The notes under the pieces were generated by a model that saw only the letters and a program-made list of their open reading frames with translations, did no database searches and had not been told where the DNA came from. The position numbers and the translations under genes are program-made. 64,000 nt of DNA from Actinostola sp. cb2023. Taxonomy: Eukaryota; Cnidaria; Anthozoa; Actiniaria; Actinostolidae. Shown here in pieces: positions 63,364 to 64,000 of this stretch (positions within the stretch are counted from its first letter, which is position 1; the number at the start of each line of letters is the position of its first letter). The stretch lies in contig JAUJYZ010001301.1 of assembly GCA_033675265.1 (NCBI GenBank), positions 235,001 to 299,000 of the forward strand, given 5' to 3'.

Positions 63364-64000
63364 TGCTTTCGACTGCATGTATGCCGTTACGGTGTGCCGG
63401 CATTTCGATGCCCGTGGACGGTGATTGTTTGTTTATGTTTTTGTTGTCAGTATAAGTCTTCTTCTTCCTGTCAGGAGCCATTGATTACTGTTCCGGATCC
63501 TGTATATCTCCAATGCAATATACACATTATATTTATCAGTTAGGGAAGATTTCGTATGCGGACTGTGAAGAACTTACGGCACCGACTTGATGTCATGTCT
63601 GCGATTTTTTTTAGGATTTCCGTGCCGAGCATGACAGCGGTTTTTCAAAGTCATACGAAAGGCATCACGTGACAACACGACGTCGATTGTTGAGATCACT
63701 TTCAAGTCGTGACCACAAAATACTTTGTCCATGTTTGTTCTGAAGGCTGGTGAAGGTTTCAAGTGAAATGTTGATGACTGAGTTGCAATACTTGTATAAC
63801 CCTTGTCATAAATACGACGATGCACTTTTGACCGTTCTGGTAATACGAACTCTGAATAGGAATTGATAAAGCGTGCGGACTGTAAATACCTACGCAGAGA
63901 ATACGGTTGTAGGCTACGGCATGTTATGGATCTCGCATAACTATCCTACGCGCACAAGAACGAATTTTTCGCAACTAAAATGAGCAAGTCCAACTGTTTC
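63364..64000. other. right edge, no gene recognised
   Basis: An 83-codon minus frame (63574-63825) has no recognisable motif or signal. No RNA gene or repeat identified. Confidence 0.4.

Noticed and set aside
63574..63825. 83-residue minus-strand frame at the right edge
   Set aside because: No family resemblance and no flanking gene structure.

Overview
The window is eukaryotic and almost certainly from an invertebrate animal. Its genes are split by GT-AG introns, are AT-rich overall, and sit among many short inverted-repeat transposons, minisatellites, Helitron-like elements, a Penelope-like fragment and a Mutator/Kolobok-type transposase. This repeat mix and the gene families fit a cnidarian, perhaps an anthozoan, but that is inference; no rRNA or mitochondrial marker is present to settle it.

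Layout. Left edge (328-669, minus): first coding exon of a hyaluronidase-like (GH56) gene whose remaining exons lie off the window, with a plausible TATA box at 821-830. From 3.4 to 31.2 kb (plus): three tandem copies (A, B, C) of a five-exon carboxylesterase/cholinesterase-family gene. Each encodes a signal peptide, a complete Ser/Glu/His triad and a C-terminal KEEL ER-retention signal. Copy B (12737-18605) is fully open and predicts 591 residues. Copy A has one frameshift and copy C has two. A and B share intron sequence, so they are a recent duplication, and the differences between their introns are mostly mobile-element insertions and tandem-repeat expansions. From 34.9 to 58.6 kb (minus): one 13-exon gene reconstructed exon by exon with matching splice phases, predicting about 2,284 residues and six PH domains joined by long acidic/serine-rich linkers. 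This is a large membrane/cytoskeleton scaffold with resemblance to AFAP1-type proteins. From 60.6 to 63.4 kb (minus): a DNA transposon with short terminal inverted repeats and a DDE transposase interrupted by one frameshift.

Mobile-element content carries much of the novelty. A family of Helitron2/HINE-like elements (1926-3231, 3799-5316, 27949-28730, 48447-49261, 54441-55064, plus fragments near 52 kb) has terminal pairs that differ from element to element but stay complementary within each element. A 3.2-kb element at 51226-54433 carries 8 copies of one 14-bp motif and 7 copies of a different 15-bp motif arranged roughly mirror-symmetrically between 19-bp terminal inverted repeats. A 3.6-kb inverted repeat fills most of intron 1 of esterase copy C.

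Caution on broken genes: every frameshift found (esterases A and C, the PH gene twice, the transposase) is a one-base change in or next to a short homopolymer run. In the PH gene, deleting exactly one base in each of two exons makes the splice phases close perfectly. Consensus sequence error is therefore at least as likely as true gene death.
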